Source: JAWVFM01 sp963771655 (GTDB taxonomy: Bacteria; Actinomycetota; Thermoleophilia; Solirubrobacterales; 70-9). From it: 23,574 bases of DNA. The notes below the pieces were generated by a model. It saw only the letters and a program-made list of their open reading frames with translations, was not told the origin of the DNA and made no database searches. The stretch is from NCBI GenBank assembly GCA_963771655.1, contig CAVYUG010000011.1, forward strand, positions 1 through 23,574, given 5' to 3'. The translations under genes were made by a program, and so were the position numbers. Of the stretch, positions 1 through 9,200 are shown piece by piece (the stretch's first letter is position 1; the number at the start of each line of letters is the position of its first letter).

Positions 1-2
1 GA

Positions 3-8
3 TAGCGT
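3..8 (+). promoter_or_regulatory. -10 box for the patatin gene
   Basis: TAGCGT fits the TANNNT consensus of actinobacterial -10 boxes and ends 6 nt before the ATG at 15. No Shine-Dalgarno lies between, so the transcript would start at or next to the ATG (leaderless). The -35 region is outside the window. Inferred from spacing only. Confidence 0.4.
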
Positions 9-14
9 CGCCGC

Positions 15-1783
15 ATGGGCCGAGCGCCCTCGACCGAGATCGACGAGTTCCTTCGGAGCGTCCGGATCTTCGCCGGCCTGCCCGACGCCACTCTCGAACA
101 CCTCTCGGGCTTGGCCGAGACGGTCGAGGTGCCCGCCGGCGGATGGCTGTTTCGCGAGGGGGATGAGGCCGCCGAGCTGTTCATCCTCCGCACCGGGAGG
201 CTCGAGGTCCTGCGCGAGGCCGGGGACGCCGAAGTGAGAATCCGCGCGCTGAGCCCTGGGGCGGTCCTGGGCGAGCTCGCGGTGCTGACGGGCGCGGAGC
301 GGTCGGCGTCGGTGCGGGCTCGGCGCGACTCGACGCTGCTCAAGGTGTCCAACCGCGCGTTCATCGACCTGCTTCAGTCGGATGCCGACTTCGCGATCGG
401 GGTCAGCCGCACCCTCGCCACCCAGCTTCAGGCGAGCCGCGCGGCGACGCTGCCGGCCGACGAGGTGCCACCGGTCATCGCGATCGTCTCCTTCGTCGAG
501 TCCGAGCTCGGCCGCGAGACCGCCAGGAGGTTGGCCGACCGTCTCGGTCGCTGGCGCGTCGTGAAGCTGCTCGGCGCCGCCGAAGCGGCGGCCGAAGGCG
601 GGTTCGGAAGCGTCCTCGACCGCTGGGAGCGGGCCGACGACCAGGTCGTGCTCGACGTGGAGCCCAATGGCGACCCCGAATGGCGCGACTTCTGCCTTCG
701 ACAGGCGGACCGGGTGCTCGTGCTCGCCGCCTCGCCGCCTCCCGCGGGGCTCGACCAGCGCCTCGCGGGCGCTGACCTGGCGCTTCTCGGTTGGCCCGGG
801 TCGAAACCCGCTCTCGCGCGGTGGATGGATGCGATCGGCGCCCGCTCCGCCCACAAGGTGGGCCGCGACGAGCATGCTGACGACGACCTCGACTCACTCG
901 CTCGCCGGCTCGCCGGCCGCTCCCCGGGGGTGGTGCTGTCGGGCGGCGGCGCTCGCGGCCTTGCCCACATCGGTGTCCTCGACGAGCTGCTTGCCACCGG
1001 CACGCCAATCGACCGGGTCGGCGGCTGCAGCATGGGCGCGCTGGTCGGCGCGCTCTTCGCGACCGGCCTGAGCCCGGACGAGATCGAGGCGCGGCTGCGC
1101 GCCGAGCTCGTCGAACGTAACCCGATGAGCGACTACACGCTGCCGCTGGCGGCCGTGCTCCGCGGCCGGAGGGCCGAGGCGATGCTGGTGCGGCTGTTCG
1201 GGGACGCGCAGATCGAGGAGCTTCCGCGCGAGTTCTTCTGCGTCAGCAGCGACCTGGTCACCTCCAACTCGTGGTGCACAGGCGAGGCTCGCTCTATCAG
1301 GCGGTCGGGGCGAGCATCTGCCTGCCCGGCATCGCCCCGCCCGTGGCGGCTGACGGGGGGCGGTTGCTGGTGGACGGCGGAGTGCTCGACAACCTTCCGG
1401 TCGAGACGATGGCCGTGCGCGGCGAGGGGCCGGTGGTCGCCGTGGACGTCTCGAGCCGCTTCGAGCCTCCCACGCGCGCGGCCGGCGCCGGGAGGCGACG
1501 CCGGCTGCGGCGGCTCTCCACGCGCCTGCGTCAGGCGGTGATCGGCTGGGACGCCCCGCTCCCGAGCTTTCGGGAGACGATGACGCGCACCGTCGTCCTC
1601 GGGAGCATCGACACGACGGAGGCCGCCAATCGCCACGCCGACCTCGTGATCGCACCCGCCGTCCAGGGGATCGGCCTGACGGAGTTCCGCCGCATCGACG
1701 AGATCCGCGTCCAGGGGGCCAAGGCCGCCCGGGAAGTGCTCGACCGAGCCCCCGACGGGCTTCCGCCTCTCGGCGCGGCGTGA
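15..1783 (+). CDS. Cyclic-nucleotide-binding patatin-like phospholipase (NTE family), one frameshift
   Basis: Likely a cytoplasmic or membrane-associated serine lipid hydrolase gated by a cyclic nucleotide. Residues about 15-140 form a cNMP-binding domain with a phosphate-binding cassette (GELAVLTGAERSAS; E87 and R96 are the expected ligand contacts). A linker domain follows at about 150-280. The patatin domain then shows the oxyanion loop GGGARG (310-315), the nucleophile S339 in GCSMG, and the catalytic Asp in VDGGVLDN. The frame changes near 1267-1271: the patatin domain continues from HRRGSLYQAV in another frame to the TGA at 1781-1783. Domain order matches mycobacterial Rv2565-type proteins. 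The next gene, a kinase, begins at GTGA overlapping this stop, so the two are translationally coupled. The break looks like one lost base, because both halves are intact. The actual lipid substrate is unknown. Confidence 0.85.
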
Positions 1784-3033
1784 CCGGCGAGCTCGACGCG
1801 CTGGCCCCGGGCCACTCGGTCGCGGGCCGCTACGTGATCGAGCGGCGCCTCTCAGAGGGCGCAGCCGGCGCCGTGTACAGGGCGCGCGCCCAGGACGGGA
1901 GCGCGGTGGCGCTGAAGCGCCTTCTCGATCCCTCACAGGCCGCCCGCTTCGAGATCGAGGGCCGCCTGCTGGCACGGCTCGACCATCCTCGGGTGGTCAA
2001 GGTGATCGAGCCGCTCAGCGATGCCGGAGTCCAGTTCCTGGCGATGGCACTGTGGAGGGCTCGGACCTCAACACGGTCCTGAGCCGGCGAGGGACGCCGG
2101 GACTGCCCAGTCCGGGAGGCGCTCGACTACACCCGGCAGGCGGCGGAGGCGCTTCACTACGTGCACGAGCAGGGTCTCGTGCATCGCGACGTCAAGCCGC
2201 ACAACCTGATCTGCGCCGACGACGGAGTCGTGCTCGTCGACTTCGGGATCGCGCGCGAGCAGGTGGGCGACCTGGAGTCGGGCACGCGAGCCGTCGGGAC
2301 CCCGCTCTACATGGCGCCGGAGGTGCTGGTGGGAGAGGAGCTGTCCCCGCGCAGCGACGTCTACAGCCTGGCGGCGACGACCTGGGCACTCCTGTCCGGC
2401 AAGCCGCCGCAGTACGACGACCCCACATCCCTGGCCGCATCCCACGAGGGCGTGACGCCGGAGATGGAGCGAATGCTCCGCGCCGCCCTGCAGATACGGT
2501 CGGAGCGGCGGCTCGCGTCGGTCGACGCGCTCGCGGCCGGCTTGGGCGTGCCGCTTGCGGGCGACGAGGGGCGCTCGCTCGCGCTGAGCGCGCCGGCCTC
2601 CGCCGTCTCGAGCGAGCTGCTCGAGGCGATCGTGCGGACCGCCGCGGGGGTCTTCGAGGGCACCGCCGCCTCGATCGCGCTCCTCGCCGCCGATACCGGT
2701 GAGCTCGTGTTCGAGGCCGCGTGGGGGGCGGGGGCCGAGGAGATCGTCGGCGTCCGCCTGCCGCCGAACAAGGGCCTGGCGGGTGCCGTGGTCGCCTCCG
2801 GAAGAGGCGAGGCGATCGCGGCCTGCCGCAGCGATCCGCGCTTCGCCGAGACGGTGGCGGAGAGGACGGGCTACATCCCGCACACGATGCTGATCTCGCC
2901 CCTGCGCCGCGGCGAGGGAACGGTTGGGGCCCTCTCCGTGCTCGATCGCCGCGACGGCCGGCCCTACGGCCCGGATGAGCTCGCGAAGGCGGCGCTCTTC
3001 TCCGACTTGGCGGTCGCCGCGATCAGCTCCTGA
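1780..3033 (+). CDS. Soluble Ser/Thr protein kinase with C-terminal GAF domain, two frameshifts
   Basis: Hanks-type Ser/Thr kinase followed by a GAF sensor domain. The start is a GTG at 1780 whose GTGA overlaps the patatin stop. Kinase motifs in order: an atypical glycine loop (LSEGAAGAVY instead of GxGGMGxVY), catalytic Lys in VALKRL, HRDVKPHN, DFG in LVDFGIAR, and APE in YMAPEV. The region from about 2600 to 3030 reads as a GAF domain (SIALLAADTGELVFEAAWG, GVRLPPNKGLAGAV, ISPLRRGEGTVGALSV). The frame slips near 2050 and back near 2105; the stretch between supplies the missing hinge (EGSDLNTVLSRRG), so two small indels explain it. No membrane segment or PASTA repeat is present, so sensing would be cytosolic through the GAF ligand, which is unknown. 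The stop overlaps the convergent exporter gene by 11 bases. Confidence 0.8.
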
Positions 3034-5286
3034 GCCGGCGTCGAAGCAGCAGCGCGACACCCGTGAGGAACACCAGCAGGAAGCCGGCGAGGATGGCGCA
3101 GGTGGTCGCCGCGGAGAGGTCGAAGAAGTCGGCTCCGAAGCGGTTGACCTTCGCGAACGCGGGGTCGGCCGCGAACCGCGCGTTCATGTCGACCGCCGTT
3201 CCGATCCCGGCGAGCGCCCACTGCCCGAAGACGAGGTAGGCGATCGCCTTCGCCACGGCCGTCATCCGCTCCAGGGGCACGATGGCGCCCGCGAACAGGA
3301 GCTGGGGGATGACCGCGAGGGGGATGAGGCTCATCGCCTGGTCCTGCGTGGTCACGACCGCCGACACCAGGAGGCCCATGCAGACGGCGACGAAGCTGGT
3401 GAGGACGAGCAGCCCGAGGACGGTCGCGTAGGTCCCCGCGGACGCGTTGAGCGGCCTGAATGCGAGCAGCACGCCCGAGTAGAGAAGCGTCTGCACGGCG
3501 GCCAGGCCGAACAAGACCGCGAGCTTGGATGAGAGGTAGGCGCCGAGCCGCGTCCCGATTGCGGCCTCGCGCTCCGCGAGGGCGCGCTCCTTGACGAGCT
3601 CCGGGGCCGCGTCGATCGCGCCGAGCCAGATCACCGTGATCGCCATCAGGAAGAGCATGTTCACGGCATCCGCCGGGCTGCCGCCCGGCAGGCGAAGAGC
3701 CCCGCCTGGAAGAGCGCGACCCCGAAGAGCGCCAGGAGCGGCGCCTGGCCGAGCAGGAGCACGAGGTTGCGCCGATCCCGCGCGAAGAGCCTCACGTAGC
3801 GTCCCGTCAGCACCCTGAGCTGCGGCGCCAGGCGCGGCCGGCGGCGCTGCTGCGGCTTCGGCCTCGCCGGCGGCGCAGGGGGCGCGCCCGCCTCGGCCTC
3901 GCGCAGCCGCCGCCACTCGGCGGGCTCCTTGGTCGGCAGCGCCGCGTAGATGCCGTCGTAGTCGTCGACGCCGAAGAATCCCGTCGCCGCCTCGGGAGGC
4001 CCGTCGTAGGCGAGGACCCCGCCGCGCCCCATCACGATGGCTCGGTCGCAGAGCGAGAGGTTCTTGGTCGCGTGGGTGACCAGCGCCACGGCTCGCCCGT
4101 CCCCGCGCCAGCTCGCGGAACAGCTCCATCATCTGGGTCTCGAGGCCGGGGTCCATGCCCGTCGTGGGCTCGTCGAGGAAGAGGACGCTCGGCCGGCTCA
4201 ACAGCTCGGTCGCGACGCTCGTGCGCTTGCGCTGGCCACCCGAGAGGGAGCCGACACGGGTCTCGGCATGCTCCTCCAGCGATAGCTCGCCGCAGGACGC
4301 GATCGACGGCGGCTTCGATCTCCTCCCGCGAGGTGTCCTGCGGGAAGCTGAGCCGCGCCGCGTAGCGCAGCGCCTCTCGCACCGTCAGGAGCCGGTGCAC
4401 GATGTCGTCCTGGGGAACGTAGCCGACGTCGGTGAGGCGGGCCGCCAGATCCTCCCCGTTCAGGGTCACCGCGTCCTGCGCTCGGATGAGTGACTCCGCA
4501 GAGCGCCTTCAGGAGGGTGCTCTTGCCGGCGCCGCTCTCGCCGATGATCGCGACGAGCTCGGCGGGGGCGATCGACACCGACGTCGGTTCGAGCAGCTGC
4601 TTCTCCTTGACCTGCACGGCAACGTCGATCGCGTCGAGGCGCAGCGCCCCGCGGTCGTCTCGTGCGAGGAAGGCGCGTGCCGTCGAAGACCAGCCTGTAC
4701 GGGCCGATGCCCACCTCGCTCCCGGGCCTCAGCCGACCGCGCTCGACGAGCTCACCATCCAGCCGCGTGCCGTTGCGCGATCCGAGGTCGACCAGCTCGA
4801 TCGCACTCGTCCTCGCGCGTGACCGTCGCGTGGAAACGCGAGACGTTCGGCTCGGCCAGGACGACGTCGTTGCTCGGATCCCGTCCGATCGCGAGCGCGT
4901 CACCCTCAAACACGACGGTCTCCACATCGGTCACGGGAAGCTCCCGCGAGGCCATGCGGGTCTCGCGCCCCTCGAGGAAGCGAAGCTTCTGCGCCCCGAC
5001 CTCGATCGAGTCCCCGGCGGTCCAGCGCCCTGCTCTCGCTCCTAAGCGGCTCGCCGTTGAGCAGGGTTCCGTGTCGCGAGCCGAGGTCGGTGAGGGTGAA
5101 GCCGTCACCCTGTCGCCGGATGACCGCGTGGTGGCGCGAGGCGCGCTCGTCCGGCAAGACCAGGTCGTTGTCCTGGGCGCGTCCCATCCGGAGCTCCGAA
5201 TCGACCGGCACGCGGCTTCCGGCGTAGAGAAGCGTCGCGCTCGCGGCCGGCGACGAGGAGCTGCCGACGATCGACTCTTGCTCCAC
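3023..5286 (-). CDS. FHA-FHA-ABC transporter (ATPase fused to ABC-2/ABCG-like permease), Rv1747-like, about seven frameshifts
   Basis: A single polypeptide reconstructed across frames from a GTG at 5286 to a TGA at 3023-3025. FHA1 has MGRAQDNDLVL, SRHHA and LLNGE. FHA2 has IGRDPSNDVVL, VSRFHA and LGSRNGT. The nucleotide-binding domain has all motifs: Walker A GESGAGKST, Q-loop YVPQDD, signature LSGGQRKR, Walker B VLFLDEPT and the His switch ALVTHAT. About six hydrophobic helices follow at 3025-3770 as the permease. This layout matches mycobacterial Rv1747, a cell-envelope lipid exporter regulated when its FHA domains bind phosphothreonines made by the kinase PknF. Kinase genes lie on both sides here, which supports the same logic. 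Frame shifts near 5040, 4810, 4640, 4470, 4290, 4090 and 3670 preserve motifs, so base-call errors are likelier than decay, but a recent pseudogene cannot be excluded. Confidence 0.8.
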
Positions 5287-5292
5287 GACGCG

Positions 5293-5320
5293 AGCCTACC
5301 TCGCGCCGGGCTACAGTCAA
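5293..5320 (-). promoter_or_regulatory. Promoter of the FHA-ABC exporter gene
   Basis: Read on the - strand, TTGACT (5320-5315) and TAGGCT (5298-5293) are separated by 16 nt, a good sigma-70-type promoter. The -10 box ends 6 nt before the GTG at 5286, so the message is probably leaderless. The -35 hexamer overlaps the -10 box of the divergent kinase gene. Confidence 0.5.
5312..5317 (+). promoter_or_regulatory. -10 box of the divergent Ser/Thr kinase gene
   Basis: TACAGT matches TANNNT and ends 8 nt before the ATG at 5326, again with no Shine-Dalgarno. No convincing -35 hexamer is present at 16-18 nt. The box overlaps the -35 of the opposing exporter promoter. Confidence 0.4.
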
Positions 5321-5325
5321 CGCGG

Positions 5326-6246
5326 ATGCCGGGCGCTCTCGAGCCCTCAGCGACCTTCGCCACGTACCGCATCGAGCGGCTCCTGGGCAGGGGCGGGATG
5401 GGAGCCGTCTACAGCGCGACTCGGGTTGCGGACGGGACTACCGTCGCGCTGAAGGTGATCGGCGACGAGCACACGGCCGATCCCGGCTTCATGGGGCGCT
5501 TCGAGCGCGAGGGGCGGCTCGCCGCCGACCTCAGGGATCCGCACCTCGTCGAGGTCCACGAGGCGGGGACGTGGGAAGGGGTGCCCTATCTCGCGATGGC
5601 GCTGATCGACGGCATCGATCTCGAATACGTGCTGGCGACCGAGGGCTCGCTCCACCCCGTCACCGCGGCGACGATCGTCGCGCAGGTCGGATCCGGGCTC
5701 GACATCGTGCACGCCGCCGGGCTGATCCACCGCGACGTCAAGCCCGGCAACATCCTGCTGGAGCGCGGAGCTGTGCCGGTCCATTCCCGCCTCACGGATT
5801 TCGGCCTCGCCAGGCGCGTCGACTCGACCAGCGGCCTGACCAAGACAGGGCACTGGATCGGCACCGTCGACTACGCGGCTCCCGAGCAGATCCAGGCCGC
5901 GGACACCGACGCCCGCGCCGACGTCTACGCGCTCGGATGCGTCCTCTTCGAGACGCTCACCGGACGCGTTCCCTATCCGGCCGCTCGGGACGTCGACAAG
6001 CTGATCGCCCATGCAAGCGGCGCCCCGCCGAACCCGAGTGAGCAGCGCGACGGCGTCCCCCCGGAGTTCGATGGCGTGGTCGCGAAAGCGATGGCGCGCG
6101 ACCCGCACGAGCGCTTTCCGACCGCTGGCGCCCTCGGCGAGGCGGCGCGCCAGGCGGCCAAGAGCGCGGGCCCCGAGCCCCCGGACCCGATCAGGTTCCC
6201 GGCCACCGCGGCGCCGGTCGACACCGAGGCGCCGACGGCCGGCTGA
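5326..6246 (+). CDS. Soluble Ser/Thr protein kinase (PknB-like catalytic domain only)
   Basis: A 306-residue Hanks-type kinase in one unbroken frame. The open frame extends upstream to 4432, but the kinase fold begins at YRIERLLGRGGMGAVY, and the ATG at 5326 is preceded by a TACAGT -10 box, so that start is chosen. Motifs: glycine loop LGRGGMGAVY (20-29), catalytic K43, HRDVKPGN (135-142), DFG (158-160), threonines in the activation loop (GLTKTGHWIGT), and APE (185-187). The last 35 or so residues are a Pro/Ala-rich tail. There is no membrane helix or extracellular sensor, so it is a cytosolic kinase. It is divergent from the FHA-containing exporter across 39 bp, making that protein the obvious candidate substrate (inference, by analogy with PknF-Rv1747). 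Confidence 0.9.
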   Translation: MPGALEPSATFATYRIERLLGRGGMGAVYSATRVADGTTVALKVIGDEHTADPGFMGRFEREGRLAADLRDPHLVEVHEAGTWEGVPYLAMALIDGIDLEYVLATEGSLHPVTAATIVAQVGSGLDIVHAAGLIHRDVKPGNILLERGAVPVHSRLTDFGLARRVDSTSGLTKTGHWIGTVDYAAPEQIQAADTDARADVYALGCVLFETLTGRVPYPAARDVDKLIAHASGAPPNPSEQRDGVPPEFDGVVAKAMARDPHERFPTAGALGEAARQAAKSAGPEPPDPIRFPATAAPVDTEAPTAG

Positions 6247-6262
6247 GCGGCGTGCTCAGCCG
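6240..6262. terminator. Bidirectional hairpin between convergent kinase and cyclase genes
   Basis: A perfect 9-bp inverted repeat (CGGCTGAGC at 6240-6248 and GCTCAGCCG at 6254-6262) with a 5-nt loop spans the 9-bp gap between two convergent genes. The stop codons of both genes lie inside the stem. Neither side has a T-run, so if it terminates it does so without a U tract, as is frequent in high-GC actinobacteria. Confidence 0.5.
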
Positions 6263-9200
6263 ACGGCGGGCTCGAGAAGCTCGGTTGCCTTTCGGGCCAG
6301 CGCCGGGGCTTGGAGTTGCTCGGCGGCGCTTCGCGCCTCTTCGGCCAGGGCGCGCCCACGCTCGGTCGCGGCGGGATCGTCACCCGTGCGCAACAGCCGG
6401 GCCCACTCGATGCGGGTCGCCGCCATGAACAGCGGCGCCCCATAACCCTCCTCGATCTCGAGCGCCCGCGCGAAGTGGCGCTCACCGTCCTCGGTGCGGC
6501 CGAGGGTGCGCGCGAGGCAGCCGAGGTAGTGGGCGACGGGCATGCGGAGGGTGATCGACATCGTCGGCATCTGGGCGGGCCACTGCTCGAGGATCTCGTA
6601 GAGCGTCGCGGCGGCCTCGGCGTGGTCGAGCCTCGCGGCCACGTCGGCCCAGAGCACCATCGACGTGAGCCAGATCATGTCGCGGGGCAGGCTCTGGAAG
6701 CCGTCCGCGGCGAGCGGCTCGAGTAGCGCCCTCGCGTCGTCGAGCCGGTCGGTTTCGCAGTACATGGTGCCGAGGATCGCGACCGCGGCCGAGAGGTCGG
6801 GGTTGTCCTCCACCGTCTGCTCCATCAGCTCGACGACCTCGTCGATGCGCCCCTGGGCCCAATAGATCTGGCTGAGCTGGCCGACGTAGAAGGCCATCGC
6901 ATCGGCCTGGCCGCCGTCGGCGCCGGCCTGCGCCGCGTCCTCGGCGTGACGCTCGGCCTCCTCCAGCCTGCCGTCGACGAAGCAGCTCAGGGCCCGGAGC
7001 CAGTCGGCGACCCAGTTCGACATCGGCTGCTCGAGCTCGTCGGCAATCTCCAGCAGGCGGGCCAGGCTCCTGTCGAACCAGGCGCGATCCGCCGTCTCCA
7101 TCGCGGGCGTCGTCGAGAAGACCCCGGACCAGAAGCTCACCACGGGATCGCCGAGCCGCTCCGATATCTCCTCGAGGCGCTTCACGTCGGCCGTGCGCTC
7201 GGCGAGCGTCTCGGGAACCGCGATCGCGTTGAAGCGCCGCCACAGGACGAAGGCGAGGGTTCGGTCGTCACCGGAGCGCTCGGCCAGCTCCCGGGCTTCG
7301 GCCGCCAGCCGATGCCTGCGCTCGTGGTCCTCGTGCCAGGCGAGCTCGAGCGCCAGGATCACCATCAGCCGCGCCCTGGTCTCGGGGGCCGCGTCCTCGT
7401 TCAGCTCGAGCGCCGCCTCCAGCATCTCCACCACATCGTCGTCGACGAGTCCGGCCGTGGTGAGGATGCCGCGGTTGTTGGCGATCGTCGCGGCGGCGAG
7501 GCGCTCCGCGTCGCCCATGTCGCGGGCGATCCGCGAGGCCTCCAGGAGCGTGTCGCGGAACTCGACCTCCCCGACCTGCCGCCGGGCCTCGCCGAGACCG
7601 ATCAGCAGGTCGCAGCGCTCGCCCTCGTCGCCGCCCGGATGCTGGCCGTGCAGCTCCAGGGCCTGCGTGAACCACCGCACCGCCTCGTCGGGCGCGAGCT
7701 CGTCGAGGGCGCGCTGCCCGGCCCGGCGGCTGTAGGAAATCGCCTTCGAGACGTCGACCGAGGTCGTCGCGGCGGCCCAGTGGTGTGCGAGCTCGCCCAC
7801 GTAGGCGTCGGAGTCGGACCCGGCGATCTCCTCGAGGGCCTCGGCGATCCGTTTGTGGAGCCGTGCCCGCCGGGTCGCGCTCAGGTCCTCGAACAGCGTG
7901 TGGTTGATCAGGGCGTGGGCGAACGTGAACTCGCCCGGCCGCCCCGCGCGCTCGAGCAGGACCGAGGCCTCCACCGCCTGCTCCAGCAGATCGAGGAGGT
8001 CGCCCTCCTCGATATCCGTCACGCGCAGCAGGAGCTCGACGTCGAAGTCGCGCCCGATCACAGAGGCGGCGGAGAGGGTCTTTCGCACCGGCTCCCCCAA
8101 TCGCTCGATCCGCCGGCCCACGACCTCGCGCACGCTCTGCGGCAGGCCGAGGTTCCCGAGGCCCCCCGACAGCTCCCAGCGGCCCGCGCGCCCCTGCACG
8201 AGCTGGCCGGACTCGGTGAGATGGCGCAGCATCTCGGCGACGAAGAAGGGGTTCCCGCTCGTCTCGGCGGCGATGTCGTGGGCGAGCTTCAGGCCCAGTG
8301 AGTCCATCTCGTGGCCCGCCGCCGCCTCCATCATCGCCACGACGTCCGGCTCGTCGAGGCCCTCGAGCGAGATCCGCTCCACCCCCTGCTCGGCGCGGAG
8401 ATCCGCGAGCAGCCCGGTGAGCGGGTGATCGCGGGAGAGCTCCGAGTCGCGATAGGTTCCCAGCAAGAGCAGCGACATCGGGCCACCGGACCCGACGACG
8501 TGCTTGAGCATCGCGAGCGTCGGCTTGCCGGCCCAGTGCAGGTCGTCGAGGAGCAGCACCACGGGGCGTTCGTCCGAGGCCTCCTCGAGCAGTCCCGCCA
8601 CGGCGGCGAAGAGCAGGAAGCGCTCAGTCTCCGGGTCCGTCTCGCGCGGAGCCGGGGTGTCGGGAACCCGCGCGGCGAGCCCGGGAAGCAGGCGAGTCAG
8701 CTCGCCGCCGTGCGCCTCGACGTGTGCTTCGAGCACCGCCTGTGGCCCGTGCTCCACGTAATGGCCCAGCGCCTCGATCCACGGTCCATAGGGGGTCGCC
8801 AGCTCCTCCTCGCAGCGACCGTAGAGGACCACGGCCTCCTCTCCGCGCCGAGCCAGCGCGGCGTGTGCCACGAGCCGCGTCTTGCCGATCCCCGGCTCCC
8901 CCGCCACGAGGCACACGTGCCGCTCGCCGCCACGCGCGCCCTCCCAGAGCCTCTTGAGCATCTCCACCTCGGCCTTGCGGCCCACGTAGCTGAGCGGCGG
9001 GACGCCCGTCAGGCGGCCCGGCAGGGGTATCTGCGGGAGCTCGGCAGGACCGGCGGGTTCCCAGGTGACCTCGTAGGCCTCGATCGGCTCCGGGATTCCC
9101 TTCAGCTCGAGCGCGCCGGCCGGCTTGAAGGAGTCGCCGCCCCGCCCACCGACCATCATCTTCACCAGCTCGGGGACGAGGATGCCCGCGGGGGGAGCCT

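Noticed and set aside
894..1975. Long open frames antisense to the patatin and kinase genes
   Set aside because: They are rich in Arg, Pro, Ala and Gly, show no domain pattern, and mirror codon bias of the real genes; shadows of high-GC coding DNA.
4432..5325. N-terminal extension of the second kinase across the exporter gene
   Set aside because: The extension is antisense to FHA and ATPase motifs and has no kinase-like or other domain; the ATG at 5326 has its own -10 box.
6256..6500. LuxR-type HTH at the C-terminus of the cyclase-ATPase protein
   Set aside because: The terminal residues are an Ala/Glu/Leu-rich TPR-like helix; no HTH pattern is present.
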